Shown: piece after piece, positions 21,027 through 31,361 of the stretch | Layout of the letters: each line of letters starts with the position of its first letter | How positions within the stretch are numbered: position 1 is the stretch's first letter | DNA from: Warburgia ugandensis | Lineage: Eukaryota > Streptophyta > Magnoliopsida > Canellales > Canellaceae | Direction: 5' to 3' | Assembly (NCBI GenBank): GCA_035236585.1 | Contig: CP141127.1 | Coordinates: 73,699,495-73,763,494, forward strand | Length of the DNA stretch: 64,000 nt | Position numbers and translations under genes: made by a program | Notes under the pieces: model-generated | Told to the model about the DNA's origin: nothing | The model's database searches: none | The model's input: the letters and a program-made list of their open reading frames with translations, nothing else

Positions 21027-23763
21027 TATTGTGATTTCATGTTAAAACTTGTAAGCATGCGAATTAGTTATAGTAATTCACGCGAGGAGGTTAATCCCAT
21101 GAGAAATCGAACAGACTTGATACTAGTGGTCCTTATTTAAATTATCTAACCAAGTCAAAATAAGGAGTTTTTAACCCAATCTAATGATGGAAATTTAACT
21201 CATGAAAGATGGAAATATGTTAAAGCTAAAAACGTGCCAAAATTAACAACTTCCTAAAACACACTTTCTAAAAATGAAAACTAAAAATTTTCTAACTAAT
21301 GAAAAACTAACAATGGAAACTAAATATATAGAGACATGCAAATTAGCATATGCTAAGATTGATTAATATCTAAACATAACCTAATCTAATAAATCAATGC
21401 AAGGAAACCTAACACGATGCATGATTTAAAAATTCAAAGTGAAATCAAGTAACCTAAGTGCATGAATTGAACATGGATATGTATATAAACAAGTAAACAA
21501 CCTAAGCTAATATGAACTATATGGAACTAATCAACTAATGCATGAGTACTTAAACTAAATATGATATGCGATAATAAGTGATCTACGGGGAAACCATCCA
21601 AAAACAAGTGCATGAACCATGGGTTTGTGTGCGTGGTTTATGGATTAGGAAATGAGTTGTTTACTAAATTTTAAATCCTAACAACATGCACTCTAATTCA
21701 AGCATTAACCAAACAATCTAAAGATCTAATTGGGTTCTTCTTAAGAAAGCAGGCAAACAAGATGTATATAGTGTTAGAAATTAAGCATGAATAGTCCATT
21801 AAAAAAATTCCAACACATGCTGTCTTTGAACATTCAATCAATTAGATATGGAAAGCATTGAATTAAAATTTTTTTATGTATTAAAACATTTAAAATCTAA
21901 AGCATTTAACCACTGAAAATAGAAGCTATGAAAACCCTCAAAGAACTTTATTGAATGAATGTCAAATTACATAAAAATGAGAATGCATGAGAATGCATAC
22001 AATTACTGGACTTTGCGTGCTTTCTCAAGAGATGAAACTCAATTCTAGTTACATATGAAACACCTTCTAACAATAGTGAATCAAGTTCAGCTAACATGTA
22101 TTTGTAACCCAACAGAAAACCAAGAGAAGAAAAGCTAGGCAGATTGAACCATTCTAAGATAAAAATAACATGAAACTAGTGCTAGAACTAAGCAAAAAAT
22201 GCATAAAAGATGGAGGCAACTCAAAATATTTAACTACTATTTCTTTTGTTTGTCACTATAAGAGAAATAATAACTTAGATCTTAAGAGAATGGAGCAAGA
22301 AAACATGAGTATTGCAAGCTAGATTCAAGGAAAGCAAAGGCATAAAAAAATTACATGAAGGTAAAGAAGACAAGAACTAGAAAGCAAGGTAATAACACAA
22401 GTAACAAAGTAAGGAATCAAAGAGGAGATCTAATCTAAACTTTGAAGAAGCAAATAAGGGAAGACTATCTATTGGAAGAGGTGTGGAAGCATGGAGGAAA
22501 TGGCTGCCATGGAATCATTGAATGTGCAATAAGGAGGGAGATGCCACTTTTTTAGGAAGGGGCATCTCCCCCTTGTAAAAATCATTAAATGCATTCTTCA
22601 AAATATCAAGTTGGGTGGAGAGGTGAGGTAAGAGAGAGAGGGTGAGGATGAGAGTAAAATGCATGATGATTGGGTAGGCTAGAGAGAAATAAGGACAATG
22701 GTAGAATGTATGCAATAGGAGGGGAGGGAAACTCCCAGGATTTTCACATGAAACTCCCCCTTTGCATGTTGTTACACATTGAATGCCATGGAAGTAGAAT
22801 GGAAGATGAGAGGAAAGTGAGGGATAGAAAAAAGATCAAGAAGGGATGAGGTGGGGAGAGATGATTAGTGAGGTGGTTTCCTAGGAAGTGGGGATTGGTT
22901 GGATAGTTGAATGGAAGGTTAGAAAGATGGTAGAGTGTTAGAAAGATAAGACTCTTGGATGAAAAGTGAAATTTGTAATGCATCTTAGTGGTGAGGTGGA
23001 AAGTGAGAAAAAACATAAAAAATAGAGAGGTCTCTTCTTATTGGTCCACATGCTATCTTAGTGAATTTTTTCTCAATTTTCTTCAAAATATCCCCATAAA
23101 TCCTAAAGATAATTCTTTGGATTCTCCTTCAATCATGGCCTTCCATGTAGCATAGCTTATGTGACTTTGATGGCTAAGTTTGAGAGCTCCAATGGCTTAG
23201 CTTCATGGATGGCTTTTCTTGGCTTAACTTGATGGCTCAAATCGTTGGTTTTGGTGGTTGGCTTGGCTCCTTAGCTTTTCACCTTGTTCATGGCTTGAAT
23301 ATAGCCAAGTGGGTTAAGTGAACTCCATGCAAAGGTGATGGACTTTCCATGGCTTGTGCATGAGCCCACTTTAGCCACCTTTGACTCCTTTAGTTGTATC
23401 CATTTCTTATCCTAAAGATAACCTTGACCCTTAATCTCATGTTGATGTGATGACTTTGAAGCTTTAACTCGATCTTTTGATCTTGATCGTCAATTTTCAT
23501 CTCAATAGATCTTGGCCATCGAATCCTCATCTCACTTCCTACAAAATGTGAAAACTCTAATTAAATCCTAGAAAAATATGATTAATCATGTAATTATCTC
23601 GAATTAGCCTCTGGACCTACAAAATGTCAAATTTCTTAGTCATTAGGTAAAAAATACATGTGTTATGAATTTTGATAATAAAAAAAAACCTAATTTAACC
23701 CTATAAGTTATAACACATGAGTGGCTAATTGGGTGGCTTTTATGCAAAATTTGACAATTATCA
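21027..23763 (-). mobile_element. Solo LTR (D), Athila-type, inside the CACTA transposase
   Basis: It is homologous along its length to the Athila LTRs at 45,966-48,593 (opposite strand) and 49,202-51,676 (same strand). For example, the right end reverse-complemented begins TGATAATTGTCAAATTTTGC, against TGGTGTATAATTTTGTAT. GCTAC is present immediately outside both ends (21,022-21,026 and 23,764-23,768). The terminal TG at the left has decayed to TA. No primer site, polypurine tract or coding sequence adjoins it, so it is a solo LTR left by LTR-LTR recombination. Excising it with one GCTAC rejoins the transposase frame. Confidence 0.85.
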
Positions 23764-24230
23764 GCTACATTATTTTCTAGTTCAAAGGATAACAACGCAA
23801 TAGTGGTGGATGATATTTATTACAAGCTTATAAGAGAGATATGGGTCTTGGATTATATTTGCAGAATTGTGGTTGTATTTAAGTGTGATTGGATGGAACA
23901 TAACAAAGACAGTATCAAAACTAATGCCCTTGGATTGACATTGGTTGACCTCAGCGAGATCGATTATAAAAATGATCAATTTATTTTGACATCTCAAGCA
24001 AAACAAGTATTTTAGTACAAGATGGACATGATACAAGAGGGTCAATTGTTTTATCTTCCTATCCGAGGAATTTTAATGATGAAGATGAACTAGGAGATAC
24101 TAACATGGATTACCTTTATATTACCAAAACAATCCCATCAATCAAAGTGCTTGGTAAGAATGAGGATTATGCGTGTGATAATGGTGAAGAGGGTGCTTGG
24201 ATTGAAAATAATATATGAGGAGGCTATATG
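23764..24230 (+). pseudogene. CACTA transposase C-terminal part (DUF4216-like)
   Basis: Continuation of the transposase after the solo LTR. The frame reads ATLFSSSKDNN then VDDIYYKLIREIWVLDY, and in the ORF 23,803-24,015 VVFKCDWMEHNKDSIKTN, LGLTLVDLSEI and DQFILTSQAKQVF, ending in TAG. These are the conserved blocks of DUF4216, found at the C terminus of plant CACTA TNP2-like proteins. Past the stop, acidic sequence continues to about 24,230 as in the family. Its function in the enzyme is not established. Confidence 0.8.
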
Positions 24231-24289
24231 GATTGTATTAGTGAGTTGCAATAACTCCAAATTTGTAATCAGCTCTTTTATCATAAGCT

Positions 24290-25143
24290 ATATGGATTGA
24301 AGTGAGATGAATACTATACACGTGAGATTATATACATATGTAATTAAAGATTTATTTGAAAAGAAAATTCTTTTGCATATTCTTGTATTTATTATATACA
24401 AAATGTGTGAATCAATGCTGACTATCATAAAAAATTAATTTCATTGTATTTAAATAAGAGATTATAAAGTGAAATAAATATCAAATTTTAATATTTTTAA
24501 AGTTGTCAAAAAATGACTTAAAAAATCATAGTTTTTAGAGTCCTCTAAAAAAACAACTTTAAAAATAGTGCTTCTTAAAGTCGATTGAAAAAAATGACTT
24601 TAAAAATGGTGATTTTTAAACTCGTCTGAAATAAATGACTTTAAAAACTCTATTTTTGAAGTCCTTTGAAAAATGACTTTAAAAATATTTTTTTTAAATA
24701 AATTTTTGTGCATATATGTAAATAAATACTATATACGTGACATTATATGCATATTTAATTGAAGATTTATTTGAAAAGTAATTTTTTTTTGTAGATTCTT
24801 ATATTTATTATATAAAAATGCATGATTCAACACTGACTATCATAAAAAATCAGCTTCTCGGTATTTAATAGGAGATTGTATAGTGAAATAAATATATATT
24901 TGAAGTTAAAAATATATTAGATTTTAATAATTTTTAAAATCGTGTTAAAAAAAGACTTTAGAAACTTTGTTTCTTAAAGTCGTCTAAAAATAAATGACTT
25001 TAAAAATAAAAAATTTTAAAGTCATTTATATCAAACAACTTCAAAAATCACCATTTTCAGAGTCGTTTGAAAAAAATGACTTCAAAATCCCAATATACTT
25101 AGATGATCAAATTTTTTCATCCCGTCATTTGTTTCTAGCACCA
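24290..25143. repeat. CACTA right subterminal region with a large tandem duplication
   Basis: A block of about 420 bp (24,290-24,705) recurs at about 24,715-25,100: 'actatacacgtgagattatat...' against 'actatatacgtgacattatat...', each followed by the same GACTTTAAAA hairpin motifs. Related AT-rich sequence also occurs at 17,800-17,930 in the left end. Confidence 0.7.
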
Positions 25144-26430
25144 CTTCATTAAGGTACATTCCCCCTATTCCTCTCACCTTAACCTCCACCCCTACTACTC
25201 TCTCTTCTCCCCCTGGCACCTTCCTACCCCCACCCATCTCTTCAACTTCCAAGGCCTACAGTAACCATCAATGACCATACCCAAATTCCTCACCCCCTTC
25301 TCACCCTCTCCCTGCTGCAGCAACACCACCAGAATCCCCCCCTCCCTATGATGACCACCACCTGAATCGCTCGCCCCCCTTCTCATCCTCTCCCTACGGC
25401 GGTGACACCACCCAAAGGCTGCCTCCACTTCACGTCCCCCGCCCCCCTAGCCCCATGTGGGAAAACTAGAAAAAGAAATTTGGGTTTTCTTCGTGAGAAC
25501 TAGAGGAGTGAGCAAGGAAGAAATATAATTTATAGGTAAGGGAAAAAGTGAGGTTGTACTTGTTTAGGTTCAATCTTTTCCTTTTTCCTTATATCTTATA
25601 ATGATAGTTAAGTTTGATTTTTGTTGGAAAATAGTAGTTAAATTTATTAGAATAATGATTTTACATAGAAGTATTTTATTTTAACCTTTCCAACAAAAAC
25701 CATGAGATTATAGTAAATTTTAATGGAAATAAATAATTGGGTAGTTAAATTTGATTTTGATTTCTTTAAGGAATAATTAGTTTATAATTCTAGATTTTAT
25801 TTTGAATAACAATTTGTTATTCTAAACTTCTCAACAAGAAAATCATTTGGTTGGATTAAATTTCAAAATTTGGCACTAGGAATCAGTAACATAAACCTCT
25901 AAATCATGTTTTAAATGATAAAAAATCTATTATCCTTAAATTTTTTTTATAAGAACCACATGATTAAAATAAATTCTTGGAATTATTAATTTAAAATTTC
26001 ATGATTTTGTTTTGTATGTTAATAACCTATTATTTTGGAACTTCAAAATAGTAACTAAAAAAAAAGAGAATTATGAGTTATGGATTTTGGGCTTTATAGG
26101 GTTATAATTATTTTATTTAAATTTTTTTGGTTATTTGATTTTTGATGCAGTCAATAAGTATTATCCAACAAAGTTTAAATAACATGTACAACTTTCATGC
26201 AACTAATCTTGATATATTGATCTATGTATTATACTGTGATTTGATTATTATAATTACTTTACATAGGAAATTTCTGAGGTTATGAGAAATGGTATATCCC
26301 TTTGTGAATGTTGTAAATTTTAAATATCCTCCTATGTTAATATGCTAACTTCTAGGAGTTCTTTATACTTACTAACATATATGATGAAACTTTTGTTAAG
26401 ATCCATAATGAGGTTTCTTTAGGTGGTTCT
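25144..26430. other. Spacer: pyrimidine-rich patch, then AT-rich DNA without gene
   Basis: 25,150-25,470 is strongly C/T-biased on the plus strand with many CCACC and CCCCC runs. The only long frame (25,195-25,428, minus) is Gly/Arg-rich and looks compositional. 25,480-26,430 is AT-rich with nothing recognisable. Confidence 0.5.
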
Positions 26431-27410
26431 TGTTGATTATTCTTAGCAAGTGCATGGGCCATTTTTGTATAGCTTATGCAAGTACGAGTCAATCCCATAG
26501 GTACTCAACTTAAAAATTTGGAGTTTAAATAAAATTTAATTGACCAAAAATGGAAAGAAATAATAGAAATTAAATAACAATGAATTGTGAACTTAGATCT
26601 TTTTAACTAATGAAAGTTAACAATTCCATGTTCAAAAAGATAGAAAATTAAATTAAAGAACAAATAAAATCCACTTCCTTAGCTTGACTATGGAAAGTTT
26701 CTTCAAATATTTGATCATTAAAGTAGATTAGCCTTTGTCAATCATACATTCATATCTCTGATTAAGGATCCAATGGCTGGATTGTTCAAATTTTCCAAAA
26801 TTTTGATGATCTAAACTAAGGAAAGATCTTGGGTTTGGATGACTTGGATCAAATTTTTGGATTTCATATTAAAGATTAGGACTAATGGATCAGCTAAGAA
26901 TTATCTTAAGAGCAAGATCTAAGAATTGATTTAAAACTGATAAGAAAATGCTTAGGAAGTAAAGTGATCCAATTGGTTAAAGCTAAGTCATTGATTCTGT
27001 TAGGCTTTAATCAAACAAGGTCTGAATTACTTAGTTCCTAGAATAGTTTGATAATAACACAATACTTAGATGACCCCAAAACTTGGATAAGAATAAAACG
27101 AAATTAAGAAAAAGACAAAACAGGGACCAAAATGAGATTAAAGAATAAATGCTATGGATAAAATTAGAATTTTGTTTAATATATGATTTTACTGGAAACA
27201 CAGAAGAAACCCGATGAAGACAATGGTGAATAGGGGATGGGAAACAAAGGGAAAGGAGAAGATTTGAGGGAAATATTGAATTGTGTTTTTCCCTAAAGAG
27301 AGGTGGATTGCAAAGAAAGAAAAAAATTGGAAAAAATGGCTTGAAATGAAGGTAAAATGCAATGAAAAATAAGGACTGAAATTGATAATAAATAGAAGGA
27401 AACTACTAGG
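26431..27410 (-). mobile_element. LTR F1, probable 3' LTR of an old Athila/Tat-type element
   Basis: Homologous over about 950 bp to F2 at 53,459-54,583, same orientation. Shared stretches include 'gagtttaaataaaatttaattgaccaaaaa' in both. It opens TGTTGATT like F2, but the sequence to its left shows no primer site, as expected for the 3' LTR of a minus-strand element. It is cut at about 27,410, where an RNase H fragment begins; the integrase and polypurine tract expected between them are missing. Confidence 0.65.
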
Positions 27411-27411
27411 A

Positions 27412-27681
27412 CTACATGAGATAAGTAGTCAGCTACTATATTCTCTACTCCATTCTTACCTTTTATTTCAATGTCAAACTCTTAGAATAGAAGAATCCAT
27501 CTAATTAATATGGGCTTATCATCTTTCTTGGAAAGAAGATACTTAGGGGTTAAATGATCAATGAATATGATTATTTTAAATCCAACAACGTAAGACCTAA
27601 ATTTATCCAAGGCGAAGGCAACTGTTAAGAGTTCTTTCTCCATAATGGCATAGTTCATCTGAGTACTATTTAGGGTCCTAC
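27412..27681 (-). pseudogene. Athila-type RNase H fragment (distal part)
   Basis: On the minus strand the frame reads VIYYASRTLNSTQMNYAI, then EKELLTVAFALDKFRSYVVG, a YLLSKKDDKP block, RWILLF-EFDIEIKGKNG with one stop, and VADYLS. These are standard RNase H blocks of Athila/Tat Ty3-gypsy polymerases. It continues the fragment at 31,011-31,361, from which it is separated only by the RTE LINE. The integrase that should follow is absent. Confidence 0.85.
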
Positions 27682-27698
27682 TTGCATAGTAGATGACA
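27682..27698. repeat. Target-site duplication of the RTE LINE (left copy)
   Basis: TTGCATAGTAGATGACA recurs at 30,994-31,010 as TTGCGTAGTAGATGACA (16 of 17 identical), directly outside the two ends of the LINE. Confidence 0.9.
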
Positions 27699-27927
27699 AC
27701 TTTGCCGATGCTGGTCCCAAGCTCGTTTGAAAAAGGAGGGTCATGTGTCAGGTGCTAGCTGGCAAGGAAGAAGTTGAAGATGATTTTGATATTTCTTTCC
27801 TACTTGCAAATGAATGTGCATTTGTATATTAGTTTGTAAGTAATAAATTAAAATCATCTCTAGCTTCTTAAAAGTATGGCAACCCTAACATGACATGAAT
27901 CGAAAACTGACATCCCTCAAGCTAGGT

Positions 27928-28130
27928 CATTCCCCATAAGTGACAGGTTGCATCAGATCCCAGGTGTGATGAAAAATGGGCAAGGGTTGCTAAGGCATTC
28001 CCCAAGAAGCAACACTTTACATCAGATCCTGAGTGTAGTGGGAAATGGGCAAGGGCTGCTAGAGCATCCCCTTGCTGCATTAGAACACAAGTGCAATGAA
28101 AACTGGGCATGGGTTCATGCTATGGAGGTC
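27928..28130 (+). repeat. LINE 5' UTR tandem repeats, three units of about 68 bp
   Basis: Units start CATTCCCC / CATTCCCC / CATCCCC at 27,928, 27,996 and 28,065. Each contains 'gcatcagatcc...gaaaa/ggaaa.tgggcaagggctgct' or a decayed form of it. Repeated 5' UTR modules are common in LINE promoters, so a promoter role is plausible but not shown. Confidence 0.75.
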
Positions 28131-28169
28131 AAGAAATGCGTGGGTAAATACGATATCTCAAGAGCATAA

Positions 28170-30990
28170 GATTAGTATTGCCACATGGAATATAGGGACA
28201 TTGATAAGGAAGAGCTTGGAGTTAGTAGATATGATGAAACATAGGAGAGTCGACATCGCTCGTATCCAAGAAACCAAGTAGAAAGGGGCTAAGACTATAT
28301 AAATTGATGGGTATAAAATTTGGTATGTAGGAAAGGACAATAACAAAAATGGTGTAGGACTAATAGTGGATAAAGAATTAAAGGATAAAGTTGTGGACAT
28401 TAAAAGAATCATTGATAGAATTATAATAATAAAACTTATTCTATGAGAGCAGATCATAAATGTTATAAGTGCATATGCACCACAAGAAGGGTTAGAAGAT
28501 ATAACGAAGAGATAGTTTTGGGAAGATATGGAGGAGGTCATGCAAGAAATTCCCAACATTGAGAGGATATTTATAGGAGCAGACTTAAATGGCCATGTAG
28601 GAAAAGAAAATGAAGGATATGGTAGGATATATAGAGGGTATGGTACAGGATATTGAAATGAGATGGGGGAAACTATCCTTGATTTTGCTTTGTCATATAA
28701 CCTAGACATTGCAAATACATTCTTTAAGAACAAGAATGAACACTTAATAACCTTTTAAAGGGGACTTCATAAAAGCCAAATAAACTTTTTTCTACTTAGG
28801 AATACTAAAAGATCAATGTGCAAGGATTGTAAGGTGATACCTGGTGAGTGTTTAACCTCACAACATAGGTTAATGGTTATGGATATCTATATTAAAAGAT
28901 TGAAGAAAGAAAATGAACTTAATAGGTATGCAAAAGCTAAGTGGTGAAACTTAAAAGTAGAGAAAATAATCTCATTTACAAATAAGTTGATGGTAGAAGG
29001 AAACAAGAACTTTGAAATAGAAGTAAACACCATGTGAACTACTATGGTTGAGTCTATTAAGAAAATGGCAAAAGATGTGTTAGGAGTATCTAAAGGTAAA
29101 AGGAAATTAGTAAAGGAAATGTGGTGGTGGAGTGAAACAATATAAAAAGTTATTAAAGAAAAATAGGTGTGTTTTAAAGCATGACAGAAGACTAGAAATA
29201 ATGAAAACTATGAACTGTATAAGAATGCTAAAAAGGTTGCTAAGAGAATAGTAACTGAGGTTAAACTTAAGGCATATAATTACCTCTATAATAGACTCGG
29301 AATAAGAGAAGGCGAGGAAGATATGTTTAAACTTACAAAAATAAGATAACGGAAGGGCAAGAACTTAGATCATGTTAGGTGGATTGGAAGTGAGGATCAA
29401 AGGGTTCTAGTCAAAGATGACGAGATCAAACAAAGGTTGAAAATTTACTTTAAAAAATTGTTAAATGACAATGGCTTGGAGAATATAAGGATTTAAAATA
29501 CTGTAAACCTAAATAACATTGGACATTATATATATGAACATAGGATTAGAATACCTGATGAAAGAGGCCTTGAAAAGGATGAAATCACGAAAGGCCATGG
29601 GGCTCGATAGTATACCAACATAGGTTTGGAATCATATGGGAGATACTGGAGTAGTTTGGTTGACTAAGTTGTTTAACAGATTATAAAATCAATGAAAATG
29701 CCAAATGAATGGAGGAAAAGTTCTATATTATCAGGTGATTAAACTTATGAGCCATAATATGAAACTTTTTGAAAGAGTGATTAAGAAGAGGTTATGGCAT
29801 GAGACAAGTGTATCAGAGAACCAATTTGTTTTCATGCTTAGGAGGTCTACCATGGAAGCTATTTTCTTACTAAGACAATTGATAGAAAAATATAGGGAGA
29901 GCAGAAAAGACCTCTACATGTTCTTTATCGACTTAGAGAAGGATAATGATAGAGTCCCTAGAGAGTTTAATATTGAGGGTGTGGAGAGAAAGGGATTTTG
30001 CTGAGGTATATAGATATAATTAAAGATATGAATGAGGGAGTAATAACAAATGTTAAGACCAGTAGTAGTGAGATTAGCGAGTTTCCTATCATTATAGGAT
30101 TGCATCAAGGATCGACATTGAGCGCATACCTTTTCATGTTGGTTATGGATGAGTTAACAAAACATTTGCATGATGAGATTTCATGGTGCATGTTATTTTC
30201 AAATAACATGGTCTTACTTGATGAGACAAGGGAGGGCGTAAACACAAAGCTAGAGTTATGGAGACAAGCATTAGAATTTAAAGGATTTAAAATAAGCCAA
30301 ACTAAGCCAAAATATATGGAATGAAATTTTAATAAGGAGAGAAGTAGGAGTGGAACACTAATTAAGATTGATAACTAAGAAGTCCATGTAAAATACCACT
30401 TTTAGTACTTAGGATCAATGATTCATGAGAGTGGAGAGATTGAGAGAGATTTACCAAGAGAATCCAAGCAGGTTGGAACAAATGGAGATGTTCATATGGG
30501 ATTTTATGTGATCACCATGTGCCACTAAAACTAAAAAGAAAATTCTATAGGATGGCCATAAGGCTAGCCATGCTCTATGGATTAGAGTGTCGGGTAGTTA
30601 AGGAACATCATATTCATAGGATGAGCGCTGCAGAAATGAGGATGTTGATATGGATGAGTAGCAAGATAAGAAAGGATAGAATTAGGAATGAAAACATTAG
30701 AGGAAACTTAGGGGTAGCACTAATAGATAACAAGATGAGAGAGATTAGGCTTAGATGGTTTGGGCATGTCCAAAGGAGATAAAAAAAATGACACCAGTTA
30801 GAAGGAGTGAGGCAATGCAAGTAGAAGGTTTTAAAAACTCAAGGGGAAGGCCTAAAAGAATGTGGATAGAAGTGGGAAAAGATTTAAAAACTTTAGAACT
30901 AAATGAAGCTGTGGTACGTAATAGAGAGGAATGGAGGAAGAAGATTCATGTGGCCGACCCTAATTGGGATAAGGTCTTGATGATGATGAT
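28170..30990 (+). pseudogene. RTE LINE endonuclease-reverse transcriptase ORF, decayed
   Basis: AP-endonuclease blocks: ISIATWNIGTL (about 28,170), RVDIARIQETK followed by a stop (28,250-28,281), FIGADLNGHVGKENEG (about 28,570-28,618) and TSQHRLMVMDI (about 28,857-28,890). RT blocks: VIKLMSHNMKLFERVIKKRL and SENQFVFMLRRSTMEAIF in the ORF 29,705-30,004, FIDLEKDNDRVPRE, then GLHQGSTLSAYLFMLVMDEL in the ORF 29,998-30,324. The catalytic Ala-Asp-Asp of RT reads Ser-Asn-Asn (30,199-30,207). A 3' block at 30,519-30,782 contains RWFGHVQRR, and a final RPKRMWIEV block ends near 30,960. More than ten stops and several frameshifts are visible. Confidence 0.9.
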
Positions 30991-31010
30991 GATTTGCGTA
31001 GTAGATGACA

Positions 31011-31361
31011 TATGACTTTTTCTCTTTTCTCTTCCTTAATATAACTCTTGTAGTATAATTACTACCATCACACATGATTTCAAAGGGTAGACTCTATTTA
31101 GGTGGTTGCATGATAGGTGCAATCATTAACTTGTATTTTAGCTTTGCAAAGCTTCTTGACAATCACCAGTACACTCAAAATAGGTATCCTTTGTAAGGAG
31201 GTGACACAATGGTCTGGATATTATACTAAATTTTTTAATTAACCTCCTATAGAATCTGCATGACCTATGAATGAAAGAATATCCCTAATAAATTTGGGAA
31301 TAGGTATATTGGTAATTAGATCAATTTTGGTTCTATCTATTGCTATAACTTTGGATGACAC
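31011..31361 (-). pseudogene. Athila-type RT end and RNase H start
   Basis: On the minus strand: SSKVIAIDRTKIDLIT and DILSFIGHA, a one-base slip, then FYRRLIKKFSIISRPLCHLL, TYFECTGDCQEAL, PFEIMCDGSNY and KKSYVIYYA. This is the RT thumb, connection and first RNase H block of an Athila/Tat element, with a CDGSNY catalytic entry. The fragment runs into the LINE at 31,010 and resumes at 27,681. Upstream it is cut by LTR A at 31,362. Confidence 0.85.

Larger units (their letters stand above)
17000..25143 (+). mobile_element. CACTA (En/Spm) transposon, degenerate, interrupted by a solo LTR
   Basis: Two blocks of palindromic subterminal repeats (17,040-18,050 and 24,485-25,100) bracket a plus-strand transposase remnant with domains in the usual CACTA order: Transposase_21, DUF4218-like, then DUF4216-like. 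Ends are uncertain. The right edge reads GTTTCTAGCACC near 25,143 and the left TACTACACATGA near 16,997; both look like decayed CACTA...TAGTG termini. The 3-bp target duplication could not be fixed. A 2.7-kb Athila-type solo LTR sits inside at 21,027-23,763. Many stops make it non-functional. Confidence 0.8.
27699..30993 (+). mobile_element. RTE-clade LINE, full length (3,295 bp), inactive
   Basis: Bounded by a 17-bp target duplication. The 5' end 'gctggtcccaagc...' is typical of plant RTE elements, followed by a 5' UTR with three repeats of about 68 bp. One coding region with endonuclease then reverse transcriptase follows, and a 3' end 'catgtggccgaccctaattggg' with a (GAT)n tail instead of poly-A. 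Length and order are those of a complete RTE. It inserted in an Athila RNase H gene in the opposite orientation. Stops and lost catalytic residues make it inactive. Confidence 0.92.

Noticed and set aside
25195..25428. 77-codon Gly/Arg-rich minus ORF
   Set aside because: Explained by the one-sided C/T composition of the region.
28158..28733. 191-codon open frame on the minus strand
   Set aside because: Antisense of the LINE endonuclease; the same antisense frame appears at 1,390-1,629 in the other LINE copy.
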